Assembly (NCBI GenBank): GCA_052143655.1
Contig: JBKQSL010000219.1
Coordinates: 1 to 5,437 of the forward strand
Length of the DNA: 5,437 nucleotides
Reading direction: 5' to 3'
From: CAVSUR01 sp052143655
Lineage (GTDB): Bacteria > Actinomycetota > Actinomycetes > Streptosporangiales > Streptosporangiaceae
The translations under genes were made by a program, and so were the position numbers. This document shows, in pieces, positions 5,404 to 5,437 of the stretch; position 1 is the first letter of the stretch, and the number at the start of each line of letters is the position of its first letter. The notes under the pieces were generated by a model, which did not search any database, was not told where the DNA came from, and saw only the letters and a list, made by a program, of their open reading frames with translations.

Positions 5404-5437
5404 CGCGGCTCGCCCTCGTCGGCCATGGCCTCGAGTT
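5400..5437 (-). CDS. YefM/Phd-type antitoxin, last codons only (5' end outside window)
   Basis: Only the last 11 codons are visible (LEAMADEGEPR, then TGA at 5402-5400). The identification rests on context: an upstream frame whose stop overlaps the toxin start by 4 nt is the standard yefM-yoeB layout. The acidic tail fits an antitoxin C-terminus, the part that wraps the toxin, but 11 residues cannot prove the family. Whether the antitoxin is intact upstream cannot be seen. Confidence 0.5.
   Translation of the reverse strand, partial: LEAMADEGEPR

Overview
The window is GC-rich (about two thirds G+C, with strong G/C preference at third codon positions). Its gene families are typical of Actinomycetota: a large LuxR-type ATPase regulator, an actinobacterial IS4-type transposase, an IS30-type fragment and a YefM/YoeB module. 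Genus cannot be read from the sequence. All supportable genes lie on the minus strand, so biological reading order is right to left.

Layout from left to right. Positions 1-157 hold the 5' part of a small, uncharacterised actinobacterial protein that runs off the left edge. The 193 bases upstream of it contain a perfect 9-bp dyad, a second near-palindrome, and a strong hairpin just after the next gene. Positions 351-2513 encode a LAL/MalT-like regulator (P-loop ATPase plus C-terminal LuxR helix-turn-helix). Its open frame reads on in family-like sequence to about 2561 but contains no ordinary start codon there. Positions 2562-4818 are a complete IS4-family element of 2257 bp, with 27-bp imperfect terminal inverted repeats (23/27 matching), a 7-bp target duplication (CCGTGCC) and one 580-codon DDE transposase. 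Positions 4819-4961 carry the first 48 codons of an IS30-family transposase, cut off by the IS4 insertion. Positions 5140-5403 are a broken yoeB toxin gene, preceded by the last codons of its antitoxin, which overlaps it by 4 nt.

The right half is therefore a decaying mobile-element junction: IS4 element beside IS30 fragment beside dead toxin-antitoxin module. The IS4 insertion separates the regulator from any upstream promoter, ribosome binding site and start. Because the target duplication is intact, the IS30 fragment and the regulator were already neighbours before the IS4 element landed. The regulator's 5' end was thus probably damaged in at least two steps.

I see no CRISPR array, tRNA, rRNA or phage module, and no clear new biological system. 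The main interest is the nested insertions, the headless regulator and the toxin lesions.
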